Part shown: in pieces, positions 10,224 to 18,689 of the stretch
How positions within the stretch are numbered: the stretch's first letter is position 1
How the letters are laid out: every line of letters starts with the position of its first letter
The notes under the pieces: generated by a model
Told to the model about the DNA's origin: nothing
The model's database searches: none
Seen by the model: only the letters and a program-made list of their open reading frames with translations
Source of the DNA: Fistulifera solaris
Taxonomy: Eukaryota; Bacillariophyta; Bacillariophyceae; Naviculales; Stauroneidaceae
Assembly: GCA_030295235.1 (NCBI GenBank)
Contig: AP026149.1
Coordinates: 124,001 to 188,000, forward strand
Reading direction: 5' to 3'
Length of the DNA: 64,000 nt
Made by a program: the position numbers and the translations under genes

Positions 10224-11649
10224 CTAACCTTTAGTCGGACGGCCCTCCAAGCTGATGTTAGCGCTTCTTTGGTTTTTCCCAACTGGTCGTTTCTTCTCAA
10301 TCATACGCTTTGCCAAGTTGCCCCTGCTACCGTCTCTGGGTTGTTGTTCGGGTGACGTGATGGCTTCCCGTCCCTGCGGACGAACAGAAAAGCTAAATCC
10401 TTTAGAGTAGGGCACACGGACTCGTTGCATCGCCAATTCGCCGCCAGTCTTTTTCCCGCCAGCAATCAGGGAAGCCATGTCTTGTTCCGATTGAGCCTTT
10501 TTGGCTGAAGCAGGCTGTTGCGTTTGCTGCTGCTGGCGCCGTACAGTCGCTAGACTACCTTCACCGCGATGAATACGCTCTAGGTCTCTCATGTTTCCCG
10601 ATTTCTGAAAGATCGGACGACTCCATTGTTCGATAAGCTTTTTGAGTAACTGTTTCATTTTTGGCGTTTCAGCATGATGCTTATACAAAACCATGACCGT
10701 TTTACCGAACTCCGAGCGTTTCAAATCATTAGCAGATATTCCATTTTCTCCTGTCATAGTTGCCAAGACTTCTAAAATTCGTTGTCGAACCGTTACATTG
10801 CCAAGTTTGCCGTTGGGCAAGGGCTGGATCCACCTTCTGCAAACTGAGAGAAGTTCCAAATCCAGCAGCATTCGCTGCATATCCAACTTCGTGAGCATAT
10901 CAGTTGTCTCTTGAAGCATCGCTAACTTTTTCACAGCAGGACGCTTTTCAGCGACTGCTTGCTCGTCGTCATCTGCTGCTGCTTCCATGCGGGCCAGAAA
11001 GAGCTTGCACTCATCTTCGCGCTCGGTTTCAGTCTTTTTCGCAACCTTTTTCTTCTTCATACGGTGGACTGCCGCCATAATTGGATTATCAGGCTCTTTT
11101 TCCTCTTCCCGCAAATCTTCTCCCCTCGGACGACCATCCTCATCGTAGCGGATCTTCCTCTTTTTCTTCTTTTGCTCGTAATTATCAGGCCTGTCATCGT
11201 CGAAATGCTGCTCAGCGTATAGCTCTTTCACAGCGTCTGCGTCCTCTCCCGTTGTATCAAGAAAGTCATCATCTTCTCTTGTACGCTGAAACTCACCTGA
11301 GTCGTACGAGTCTCCCGAGTCGTATCCCTTGTCTTCATCGCCCAAAGCAATGGTGCCGCTGGGTTTTTTCTTTGCGCCAGATGATGTGTCCTTGCGTTGT
11401 CGCTTTGCAAGAGCCTCAAGTCGTTGACGTCGCGAAAGAGCGGCGGAAGCTTTCGGCTTCTTATCCTCTTCGTCTTCACTATCGGAATCAAATAAACCTC
11501 CTTCATCGTCACTATCGACATCTTTTTTTCGACGGAGTCCCCTTCTTTCGAGGGGCGGGGGCTTTCTTTTTCGATGTTACGGTGTTCGAGATCAACTCGT
11601 TCGTGTCGTCCGAGTCCGAACCGAAAAGATCATCTTCATCATCAGACAT
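10224..11649 (-). CDS. IWS1: IWS1/Spn1 transcription elongation factor, one frame break near the N-terminus
   Basis: Spn1/IWS1 binds Spt6 and elongating RNA polymerase II. The C-terminal half has the TFIIS N-terminal-like helical domain typical of the family (LLDLELLSVCRRWIQPLPNG, then VTVRQRILEVLATM, GKTVMVLYKHHAETPKMKQL and IEQWSRPIF). The N-terminal half is highly acidic and Ser/Asp-rich followed by basic tracts, as in other IWS1 proteins. The main frame is open from about 11,520 down to 10,224 but has no good ATG of its own. The ATG at 11649 starts MSDDEDDLFGSDSDD in another frame, and the two join if one A of the coding-strand A7 run (11523-11529) is removed. About 470 residues. A 97-codon overlapping frame at 11228-11521 is a by-product of the same break. 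Confidence 0.88.
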
Positions 11650-12086
11650 GGTTCTTGTTTTATCTTACTGTGGTCAATGTCAGATAAGTGCTGAATTGAT
11701 CGCTTTGGTTGTCAATGGCGCTGGTCGATCTTATTGTGCTCGCTTTGCTCGCTGAACTCGTTGCGTTTCGTCCTTGCGTCGGTCGCCAGAGAGATAGGGT
11801 CTCCAGTCTTCAGCTCACGTTTCTTTTTTTTTGTGGCACTCTGTTTTTTCGGGAATAGCCTTATCCTTAAGAGTGTTTTTTGGCTAATAACGATCAGCCG
11901 TCGCTGCCATCAGGAATCGAATCATGAATCATGATACCAGTATACCAGTAGCTAATTTAGACAAGGAATCTACTAAAATAGTTTATACAGCTACGTGCTT
12001 CCATAGTCTACTTTGTTCATAGACCCTACTATAGTTGACATTAAGCGGATGATAAAGTTCATAAAACGTTTTTCGAGGGATAGTCA
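11650..12086. other. Upstream region of IWS1
   Basis: No gene was recognised between the IWS1 start and the 3' end of the next minus-strand gene. The promoter of IWS1 should lie here. Poly-T rich patches are present at 11821-11830; no repeat or hairpin stands out. Confidence 0.3.
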
Positions 12087-13175
12087 TTACTTCTTGTCGC
12101 GCCGGTTCAGTGCTCGCAGAGCCTGTGCAACTAAGCTAGATCTGCGTTGAGCTGTTTTATCATTAGTCTGAAAGATACTCTTTTGTTCTTCCTCGCTGGC
12201 TAATTTTCGATCATTGTGCTGTACTTTGCTAGGAGCATCGGCGACAAGGGAACGGTTAGAGTTTCGTTCCAAGTCAAGCGTTCTGTTTGGTTTTTGCTGC
12301 TGAACATTGATAGTGCGTTTTGCGGGGATGGATGATTTGACATGGCGAAAGAGAGCCTCAACATTTCCGGAGTTGAAATGGGTACCAACAAAGCGAGATT
12401 TCTGGATGAGAGAATTTCGCCGAATAGGAGCAGTAGTTTCCAACCGTGACCGTGAAGGCAGAACCGCTTGGTCAAGACTTTGCTTACTCTCAATTGGAAA
12501 CAGAGCGTCGGTGCGCGGATCAGATTTCCCAATTGATGACTTTTTTCGTTTTGCTTTTGGTTTTCGATAGTCGTCAGAAGCAGGGTCTTTTTCTGAAGCC
12601 ACCACAGAAGTCTCTGATGGGATGTCCTCTCTTCCAGCTGGGAAAGGAAGGATCTCAAACCGGTCTATTATTTGTTTCTTATAGCGATGTTTACCCGGAA
12701 CTTCATCAAGAGCATGTCTCAAAAATGCATCAAATGGTTCTTGAGGCGACAACTGCAAGGCAGCGAGCGAAATGAGGTTTGAAATATCCCGAAAAACGAG
12801 GTCATTGTCTTCAAGTTTCTTTCTCTTTTTGTTTTTCCCGAATTTCTTTTTATAAAGCTTGGTAAAGACCCCTTCGTAATCAACCCATAAACGAAGTCGA
12901 AGTAACGCCTGCGCCTTCAGCTCACGTTTCCGGGAGTCGCTCGCCGTTGTTTTTATCGACGTGAAGTCTCCTCCAATGTCTCGAGGCAACTCATTCAGTA
13001 ATTGTATGAGCTTTCGCAAATCTCCCCTAGAACCGTTGCTACATTTGAGAATAATTTCTAGGGGAGGCTCTCCGGTTTGAACATGAGCTCTCAGTTTCTC
13101 TGTCAAGCTCTCATTAAGTGAGCTGGATTCCTCCTCGTGCTCATTGGCTACCGTGCAGTCCGTTCTTTCCGTCAT
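12087..13175 (-). CDS. Basic nuclear protein of unknown function, faint Sld3/Treslin resemblance
   Basis: The ATG at 13175 (MTERTDCTVANEHEE) is preferred because the open frame upstream to 13424 is poor in charged residues and looks non-coding. The product is about 362 residues. It has a helical N-terminal half (LTEKLRAHV, LIQLLNELP, RELKAQALLRLRLWVDYEGV), a Lys-rich patch (YKKKFGKNKKRKKLED) and a long basic Ser/Arg-rich C-terminal half. The segment around RELKAQALLRLRLWV and the distal RRNSLIQKSRFVGTHF recall the Sld3/Treslin replication factors in general layout, but this is a weak impression. The frame is unbroken. Head-to-head with the lumen-protein gene. Confidence 0.55.
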   Translation of the reverse strand: MTERTDCTVANEHEEESSSLNESLTEKLRAHVQTGEPPLEIILKCSNGSRGDLRKLIQLLNELPRDIGGDFTSIKTTASDSRKRELKAQALLRLRLWVDYEGVFTKLYKKKFGKNKKRKKLEDNDLVFRDISNLISLAALQLSPQEPFDAFLRHALDEVPGKHRYKKQIIDRFEILPFPAGREDIPSETSVVASEKDPASDDYRKPKAKRKKSSIGKSDPRTDALFPIESKQSLDQAVLPSRSRLETTAPIRRNSLIQKSRFVGTHFNSGNVEALFRHVKSSIPAKRTINVQQQKPNRTLDLERNSNRSLVADAPSKVQHNDRKLASEEEQKSIFQTNDKTAQRRSSLVAQALRALNRRDKK

Positions 13176-13560
13176 CTTCGGTGGAGCAAATAGCAATAGG
13201 CAAAGTAAATGATTGTGGGATATCGTATGCCAAAGCACATCGTTTGTGGTTCGCGAATGAAGACGAGTGATAATTGAAGACGAAACTATCCCCTCTGACT
13301 TTTTGAAAGGGGGAGAACTGCGAGGCTGGCGCACAATAAAAGCGCCAAAACAATGACATCGCGCAGGGCGCAAGGTGGTGTCGGTACCGGTAAGATAGTT
13401 TATGATTTTTTTGATTGTTGACAACTTGACGTCACATCACACAAATGGGGCCTATGCCTGTTGTATCTTTCGAGCTTCGATCAATTTCAACAACCAACAT
13501 GCGCAACAAAGCAAAGCGTTGAATGATCTTTCCCAGCTACCAGGTACTTTAGCAGCAAAA
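13176..13560. promoter_or_regulatory. Divergent promoter with CRE palindrome and CGGTACCG
   Basis: The region separates two divergent starts (13175 minus, 13561 plus). It contains CGGTACCG at 13382-13389 and the perfect cyclic-AMP response element palindrome TGACGTCA at 13427-13434, 127 bp upstream of the plastid-protein ATG. In Phaeodactylum, TGACGT-type elements are established CO2/cAMP-responsive promoter elements recognised by bZIP factors; that these work here is inferred. Confidence 0.45.
13427..13434. promoter_or_regulatory. TGACGTCA, bZIP/CRE-type element
   Basis: Perfect 8-bp palindrome in the divergent promoter upstream of the predicted thylakoid-lumen protein. Same core as the CO2-cAMP-responsive elements described for diatom carbonic anhydrase promoters. 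No second copy is seen close by. Confidence 0.45.
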
Positions 13561-14127
13561 ATGAGACTTTTATTCCTTTTTATAGCATTTGTGGGTGCAG
13601 ATGCTTTCGTTGTGGCCGACAATATCCGACCAGTGACCATCGCTCTGCAGGCGCAAAGTGGCAGCGGCGTAGCAAGGATGTTTGGGTTGGTGGCAGCAGT
13701 GTCGGTGTTCTCTTTAAGTAGTCCTCCTTCTCTTGCTCTAGACTTTCAAGGGCCTATCGGTAAGGCTATCGATCGACTCAGTAGTCACCTGGCTTTCCGC
13801 GTCCCAGTCTCTCATCGATTTCTCGCTTCAGCACCGTTTGCGTCATCAACAGTACATATTGCAGAAGCTATCAAAGTACTCGACATGGGTCTTCCAACTT
13901 ACGGCGATATCAAAGACAGTAAAGCAAGTGTCACAAATGTAAAATCGCTGTCGACGGAGGCCACTGGCATGATGTCCCGATCGAAGAAATCCTCCGGCGG
14001 ATCCGATGCAGCTGAAACTCCGGAAAAGAAGTCCGTAGCTCAAAAACAATCTTATACTCCAGCAAAGCCAACTTACGTTCCTGCCAAACAAGAAAAGGCG
14101 ACTCCGATGCCATCATATGATTTTTGA
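13561..14127 (+). CDS. Plastid-targeted, probably thylakoid-lumen protein
   Basis: The ATG at 13561 begins a signal peptide (MRLLFLFIAFVGADA) followed by Phe, the Ala-Phe context of diatom plastid preproteins. A second hydrophobic segment ending in an Ala-x-Ala-like site (LVAAVSVFSLSSPPSLALDF) suggests further export into the thylakoid lumen. Within the open frame, 13760-13831 has good splice borders (GTAAGG...CTTCAG) and is 72 nt without a stop; removing it joins DFQGPI directly to APFASSTVHIAEAI, which reads more naturally than the retained segment. The spliced product would be about 164 residues, the unspliced 188. The C-terminus is Lys/Pro/Ser-rich (TPAKPTYVPAKQEK). No known domain is recognised. 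Confidence 0.7.
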   Translation: MRLLFLFIAFVGADAFVVADNIRPVTIALQAQSGSGVARMFGLVAAVSVFSLSSPPSLALDFQGPIGKAIDRLSSHLAFRVPVSHRFLASAPFASSTVHIAEAIKVLDMGLPTYGDIKDSKASVTNVKSLSTEATGMMSRSKKSSGGSDAAETPEKKSVAQKQSYTPAKPTYVPAKQEKATPMPSYDF

Positions 14128-14504
14128 ATCATGTGGAATGACTGTAGCGTGCATTAACTTTGCTCAAAATTAGTTCCCGACAAATGGGTAGATCCTCTAT
14201 TGTTAGCCCTTTATCTTTAACAAAAGCTCCTCGTCGTTTCTTTACAGTAAATTGAACACATGCAGTCTGAAGTTTGAACCCACTCATAAAATGCACCAAA
14301 CCTTTGCTCCCGATCCTTGTGTGGGACTAGGGCGACGACAAAACCTTGTTCTTAATGGCGGAGCAAATTTGTACGGAGTGATTGGTAGTAGCTTTTAGAG
14401 AAAATGTTGGCAGCCCGCAAAGCATTTACTCGGAGTAGTTTTTTTTTAGTTATTATAACATGCAAAATAAGACCCTGTAAGAGCTTTCCTGCCTGTAACT
14501 AGAA
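14128..14504. other. Intergenic region
   Basis: Nothing coding is seen between the lumen-protein stop and the JmjC start. Presumed 3' end and promoter sequence; a T-rich run lies at 14442-14452. Confidence 0.3.
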
Positions 14505-15721
14505 ATGGAGGAAGATTTGGAAGAATCGAAATCGTTGAAACACATCCTGGGCGATGTGTCGGTGGAATCTTTCTTCGAGGATATTTGGCAAAGGCAACTG
14601 CAGTTTTCCGTCCTGAAAACGACAATCCAAATACACCTTATCATCACGCTATTGAAAATGGATGGAATATCATGACAGAACTTTTAGAGCACGGCGGCGA
14701 CAAAGTTTTAGTCTTCGAAAATCAGGGTGTATTACATAATAGAGACGAGTCCGAACCTTTGGCAGCCTCTTTTCTGAAAGGGAATTCACTGGTTTGGAAT
14801 CATGCGGATGTATTGACGTCACCACTGGCTCATCTGTGCGATGACTTGCAAAAGTCATTTCCACATGCCTATGCGAATGTTTATTTAACCCCTCCACAAA
14901 GTCAAACGGCACCACCGCACGCCGATGATCGCGATGTGCTCGTTATTCAATTATATGGTGAGAAAGATTGGACCGTGTATCGAAACATACCGATTGCGTA
15001 CCCATATCCCCATGAGCAAGTCGGTAAAGACGAGAGTTTGCCCGTCCCAAAGCAGAGTGTTGGATGGGCCTTCTTACAACATTACGTTACAGAAAGGCCA
15101 CGTTCTCTATATGCCTCGTGGTTACGTGCACGAAGCGCATTCGGCTCAGTACACCAGCAGCTTACACGCAACCGTAGCGTTTGCGACGCAAGATTGGACT
15201 TGGGCTGGCTTTTGCAGCGGCAAGCAGAAAAGGTGTTTTTCCAAACGAACCCAGAGTACCGCATGGCTGTTCCGCGGACGATTGGAATGCGAGGCCGAAT
15301 AAACAATAAGGATGGGTTCGAGAATTTTATGAGGCAAGCTATAACAGCGCTTCATAATGAAATAACGTTTGACAAGTTGGAGGAGACAATGGTAAAAAAG
15401 TACGCTTTCCACAATGATAGAGCCATGAAACTGAGAAATGCCGTTGCCGTCGACTCCTCATCAGGTAAAGGACCTCTTTCCGTCGGATGGAAAGTCCCAT
15501 TAAGAGTCTCAACTCCGCAGAAATCAAAGGGCGTGGGATTGAATATACGGGAAGACCATTTGTTTTTGGCGGAGCTGTTGCAAACCTTACGAGCCCAGTC
15601 GGAAAAATGCTATGCTCCGTGTGACTATCCGACTCTCATACATCCAAATGTGTGCTGCGATTTTGTCCTCCTGTGTTTCGCCATGCAATGCGTCATCTTG
15701 GGAGCTTTAGCAGTAGCTTGA
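14505..15721 (+). CDS. JmjC-type 2-oxoglutarate oxygenase (MINA/NO66-like), three frame breaks
   Basis: Predicted Fe(II)/2-oxoglutarate-dependent ribosomal-protein histidyl hydroxylase or histone demethylase. The start at 14505 gives MEEDLEESKSLKHILG and VESFFEDIWQRQ, the conserved entry to this family. The core carries the HxD metal pair (PPHADDRD) and the distal His (YMPRGYVHEAHS). The reading frame changes three times: near 14598 (a missing C restores WQRQPAVFR), near 15054-15061 (a missing GT or one extra base; PKQS then VLDGPSYNITLQ), and in the T4 run 15210-15213 (a missing T restores WAGFLQRQ). Without these the protein would be about 405 residues, slightly short of animal homologues. 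All three gaps fall exactly between conserved blocks with no room for introns. Either assembly indels or a recent pseudogene. Confidence 0.8.
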
Positions 15722-16163
15722 AGCGCTAGCGACAAACGTTGATGAGTTTTGGCAAGTTCTCTCGTCTTAATACTTTGTGGCAACTCTTCTGAATTTATAA
15801 TGTCCTCAAGTTCTCAATTATTTGGTATCATCGTCCTCCTTAGCTTTCGGTTCCCAGAGTGCCTACTAAACTGCGTCCTGCTCATCTTTTGACCTTAGCT
15901 TTCAACGTACAAAAATTATTTACCATTATTTCAATGCATTCCTTGCGACTTGCGAGTCGAGTGGATGATTCGTTTATAATCTTAACTCTAATTTTGTTAC
16001 TTCAGGAAGAGGCAGCATTTTTTCGCTCTCTGTCATTGATTGGCAAAGAGCGATTGCAAAGTGAAAACACGTAAATGCACCACAACGAAGAAGCTGAACT
16101 ATCACTTTGACGATATCTTGCAAAGAATCTTGTGCTTCCAGTTTAGTTGATTTCCTTGTGAAA
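15722..16163. other. Intergenic region upstream of the mitochondrial carrier
   Basis: Short open frames here are not supported by composition or similarity. An in-frame ATG at 16107 could lengthen the carrier by 19 residues, but the extra residues look unlike a mitochondrial carrier N-terminus. Confidence 0.3.
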
Positions 16164-17260
16164 ATGACAATATCTGCCCCATCGTCGAGCGGGTCCGAGT
16201 TACAGAGACGTGTCACGGCGGCGAAAATGGTTACAACAGATGTCACGCGGCGCATGATTTGTGGGGGTGTTGCCGGTATGATAGCCAAGGTACGCTAATT
16301 GATATACAGGACGGTCTCGTTATCCTTTCGTGGCTCAAAGCTATCTTTACAGACAGTAACAAATCCTTTGGAACGGATCAAAATGTTGTCACAAACTGGA
16401 GAAGGAACCAAAAAGGCCAGCGGGAGACCGTCCATCTTGGGTTTATATCGTGATATATTGCAGAAAGAGGGCGTATTGGGTTTATGGGCCGGAAATGGGG
16501 CCAATCTGTAAGTCATCGACGAGCATGGGTAGCAGCAATAGCTTTTCTCTCGCTCATTTCGCTCCATCGAATCATTCCATTTTTAGGTTACGTGTCTTTC
16601 CTGCCAAGTCGGTGGTGTTTTCATGCAATGACTATTATCGAGCTTTGTTTTCGCGCATCTTACAGAGTGAACAACTTCCGGCCCCTGTCAGCTTTCTGGC
16701 AGGAGGATTGAGTGGAATGACGGCGACTGCTGTGACATATCCCTTGGATTTAGCGCGAGGACGCATTTCGGGAAAACTGGCGGTCGCCAAGGGGGAGAAA
16801 AGTCTATCGCGGTATTGTTCAGACAATTCTATTGACGGTCCGGGAAGAAGGTGTAGCTGCGTTGTTTAAGGGTATAACACCTACGATTCTGGGTGCATTG
16901 CCTTATGAAGGTATCAAATTTGGAATCGTTGGCGCCATGGAGCGTCTCTTTCCGGAGGAAAATTCCTCTGTAAGTACTCCGGTTCGTAAAATGATTTTTG
17001 GTGGGATGGGAGGTGTTATGGCTGGGTTGATTACGTATCCGAATGACACAGTACGACGCCTCTTGCAGCTGCAAGGTAGCCGTGGCAATAGCTCAGCGTA
17101 TGCTGGCTACTGGGATTGTGTGAGACAAACGTATAGGACTCATGGCATCTCTCGTTTCTACCATGGCTTGACGATAAACACAATTCGCATGGCTCCCAAC
17201 ACTGCTCTGCAGTTCTATTTTTATTCCCTACTCAAGCAGTGGTCGGATGGTCTCGTATAG
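16164..17260 (+). CDS. Mitochondrial carrier family protein (SLC25), three exons
   Basis: Six-helix inner-membrane transporter; the sequence is closest in feel to the CoA/adenine-nucleotide branch (SLC25A16/A42), but the substrate is not certain. All three carrier signatures Px[DE]xx[KR] are present: TNPLERIKM, TYPLDLARGR and TYPNDTVRRL. Exons are 16164-16289, 16353-16507 and 16587-17260; introns of 63 nt (16290-16352) and 79 nt (16508-16586, GTAAGT...TTTTAG) splice precisely between TM segments. One frame break lies in the G5 run 16791-16795: removing a G turns the out-of-frame tail into KGRKVYRGIVQTILLTVREEG, the expected matrix helix before repeat 2 ends. The spliced, corrected product is about 317 residues, the normal family size. 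Confidence 0.88.
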
Positions 17261-17472
17261 GGTATGGCTTTCGGCCGATGTTTGGACTCTCCAGCATTCT
17301 TAATCCGTGATAGATAAACATACTTATGGGCTCGTCAATTCGCTGCTGCGAGTGCCACAACGAAGTGTGATCTAAATCTCTGCTGCTAACCTTTCTTGGC
17401 TCCCGAGATCAATAACATGAAAACAAACCACTATTCATATCAGTTATATAACAGCAGGACCAATTAATTGAC

Positions 17473-18159
17473 TCATACAGCTGAGTCTTCCAAAACACTG
17501 CTTTCTCCCGTACGAGTACCTCCATCTCGGGCAAGAAGACTTCCGGCGCCGTTGTCGTCAGAACTGCCCAAGGCCAAGTTCTCCATGTTCGTCAAAATTA
17601 CCGTTGCGATTCCCCGTTCTTCCGAATCTTCCTCGTCAATATCGTCCAGCATCTCTGTCTCTTCCTCATCCTCCACGAGAGGATCTAGTAACGCCTCTGT
17701 GCCAGTTCCGCCGGATGCTCGGGAAACATTGGAGGAGTACACCAAATCGCTAAACGCGTGACAATCTTCCAAAGTGTCTTCTGATAACCGTTCGTTGACC
17801 GAGGGCAAGTTACTAAACTCTCTACTGTTGTGCATTTTGGCCTTTGACTCTGCGAAATCGAGTTCCACGAGGCCTTGTCGATCGTAGAGAATATCCCGAT
17901 CAACGAGATCGTCAAGTGAGCTTATCGAAGAGTTTCCGTCTGTCGATGTTGTTGTTGAAATGGTCTTCTTGCTGTGATGTGGACTCCGGGAGCGTCCTCG
18001 CTGGTCGGGGATACGCTTCTTAAGAATACTATTCACCTTTTCTGTTGGATGTAAGCTAGGATTCAAGCGAGGAGGCCCACGCGTGGCGTTCATTCTACCC
18101 GGAGGTAAATCATCAATGTCTTGGGCTACTGTTGAATGATCATTATTATCAGTCGACAT
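17473..18159 (-). CDS. Disordered acidic protein of unknown function
   Basis: Intact 228-residue frame with a good ATG at 18159. The N-terminal third is basic and Pro/Arg-rich (PPRLNPSLHPTEKVNSILKK, RGRSRSPHHSKK); the C-terminal two thirds are Ser/Glu/Asp-rich with a strongly acidic run (LVEDEEETEMLDDIDEEDSEE). No folded domain, signal peptide or membrane helix is visible. Codon usage and its unbroken frame support a real gene. Function cannot be inferred. Confidence 0.6.
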   Translation of the reverse strand: MSTDNNDHSTVAQDIDDLPPGRMNATRGPPRLNPSLHPTEKVNSILKKRIPDQRGRSRSPHHSKKTISTTTSTDGNSSISSLDDLVDRDILYDRQGLVELDFAESKAKMHNSREFSNLPSVNERLSEDTLEDCHAFSDLVYSSNVSRASGGTGTEALLDPLVEDEEETEMLDDIDEEDSEERGIATVILTNMENLALGSSDDNGAGSLLARDGGTRTGESSVLEDSAV

Positions 18160-18689
18160 TCTTTCGGCCTAACTTTGATATCTTTTATCGAATGGAGAAG
18201 CTCGTGTTTTAGTGATTTGATGACTTGGTAGCGAAAGATAATTACCCCAACGCACTGCTATGATGTTTTATGATGTCAACGAAAACAAACAAGCAACAAA
18301 CGGCTGCTGCCTGCGTAACTTGTACCGGTACTGTACAAGATCTGCCTGCTGCCTTCTGCAGCAGCGTTACTCGTACACTATTATTCGATACTGAAGTGTA
18401 TAGTACTGTGCCGTGCAGACTAAGATCCTAGAAAAGTCAGCCTTTGCCACACCGTAATCAGGGATGGTTTTGTCCTATCGAAACTGAACTACTTTGTGCG
18501 ACTTCGGTGCTGATGACCTTTCCCGATGATGATTCCCGATGACTGGCGATTAAAATCTAGAGACAACTCATCTCTAAAAAAGACTACTAAAAAACCAAGA
18601 TTTCGTCTTGTACACGGTCACTGATTCACATTAGGGTAAGCTGAAGATAATACATTTGCTTAAGTGGCTTGTAATCATAGATAGAAAAC
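18160..18689. promoter_or_regulatory. Intergenic region with inverted repeats around a TACCGGTA core
   Basis: No gene is seen. CTTGTAC at about 18319 and GTACAAG about 14 bp later flank CGGTACT, making a short inverted repeat; a GCTGCTGCC-type sequence occurs on both sides and again as GCAGCAGC at 18360, so a larger cruciform is possible. It lies upstream of the 17473-18159 gene and downstream of the BEACH gene. Confidence 0.35.

Noticed and set aside
11228-11521. Minus-strand frame of 97 codons overlapping IWS1
   Set aside because: It is the wrong-frame reading of the IWS1 N-terminal half caused by the A7 break; the true frame gives the acidic IWS1-type sequence.
14925-15302. A separate 125-codon plus-strand gene inside the JmjC locus
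   Set aside because: It contains the distal-His segment of the JmjC fold itself and only appears separate because of two frame breaks.
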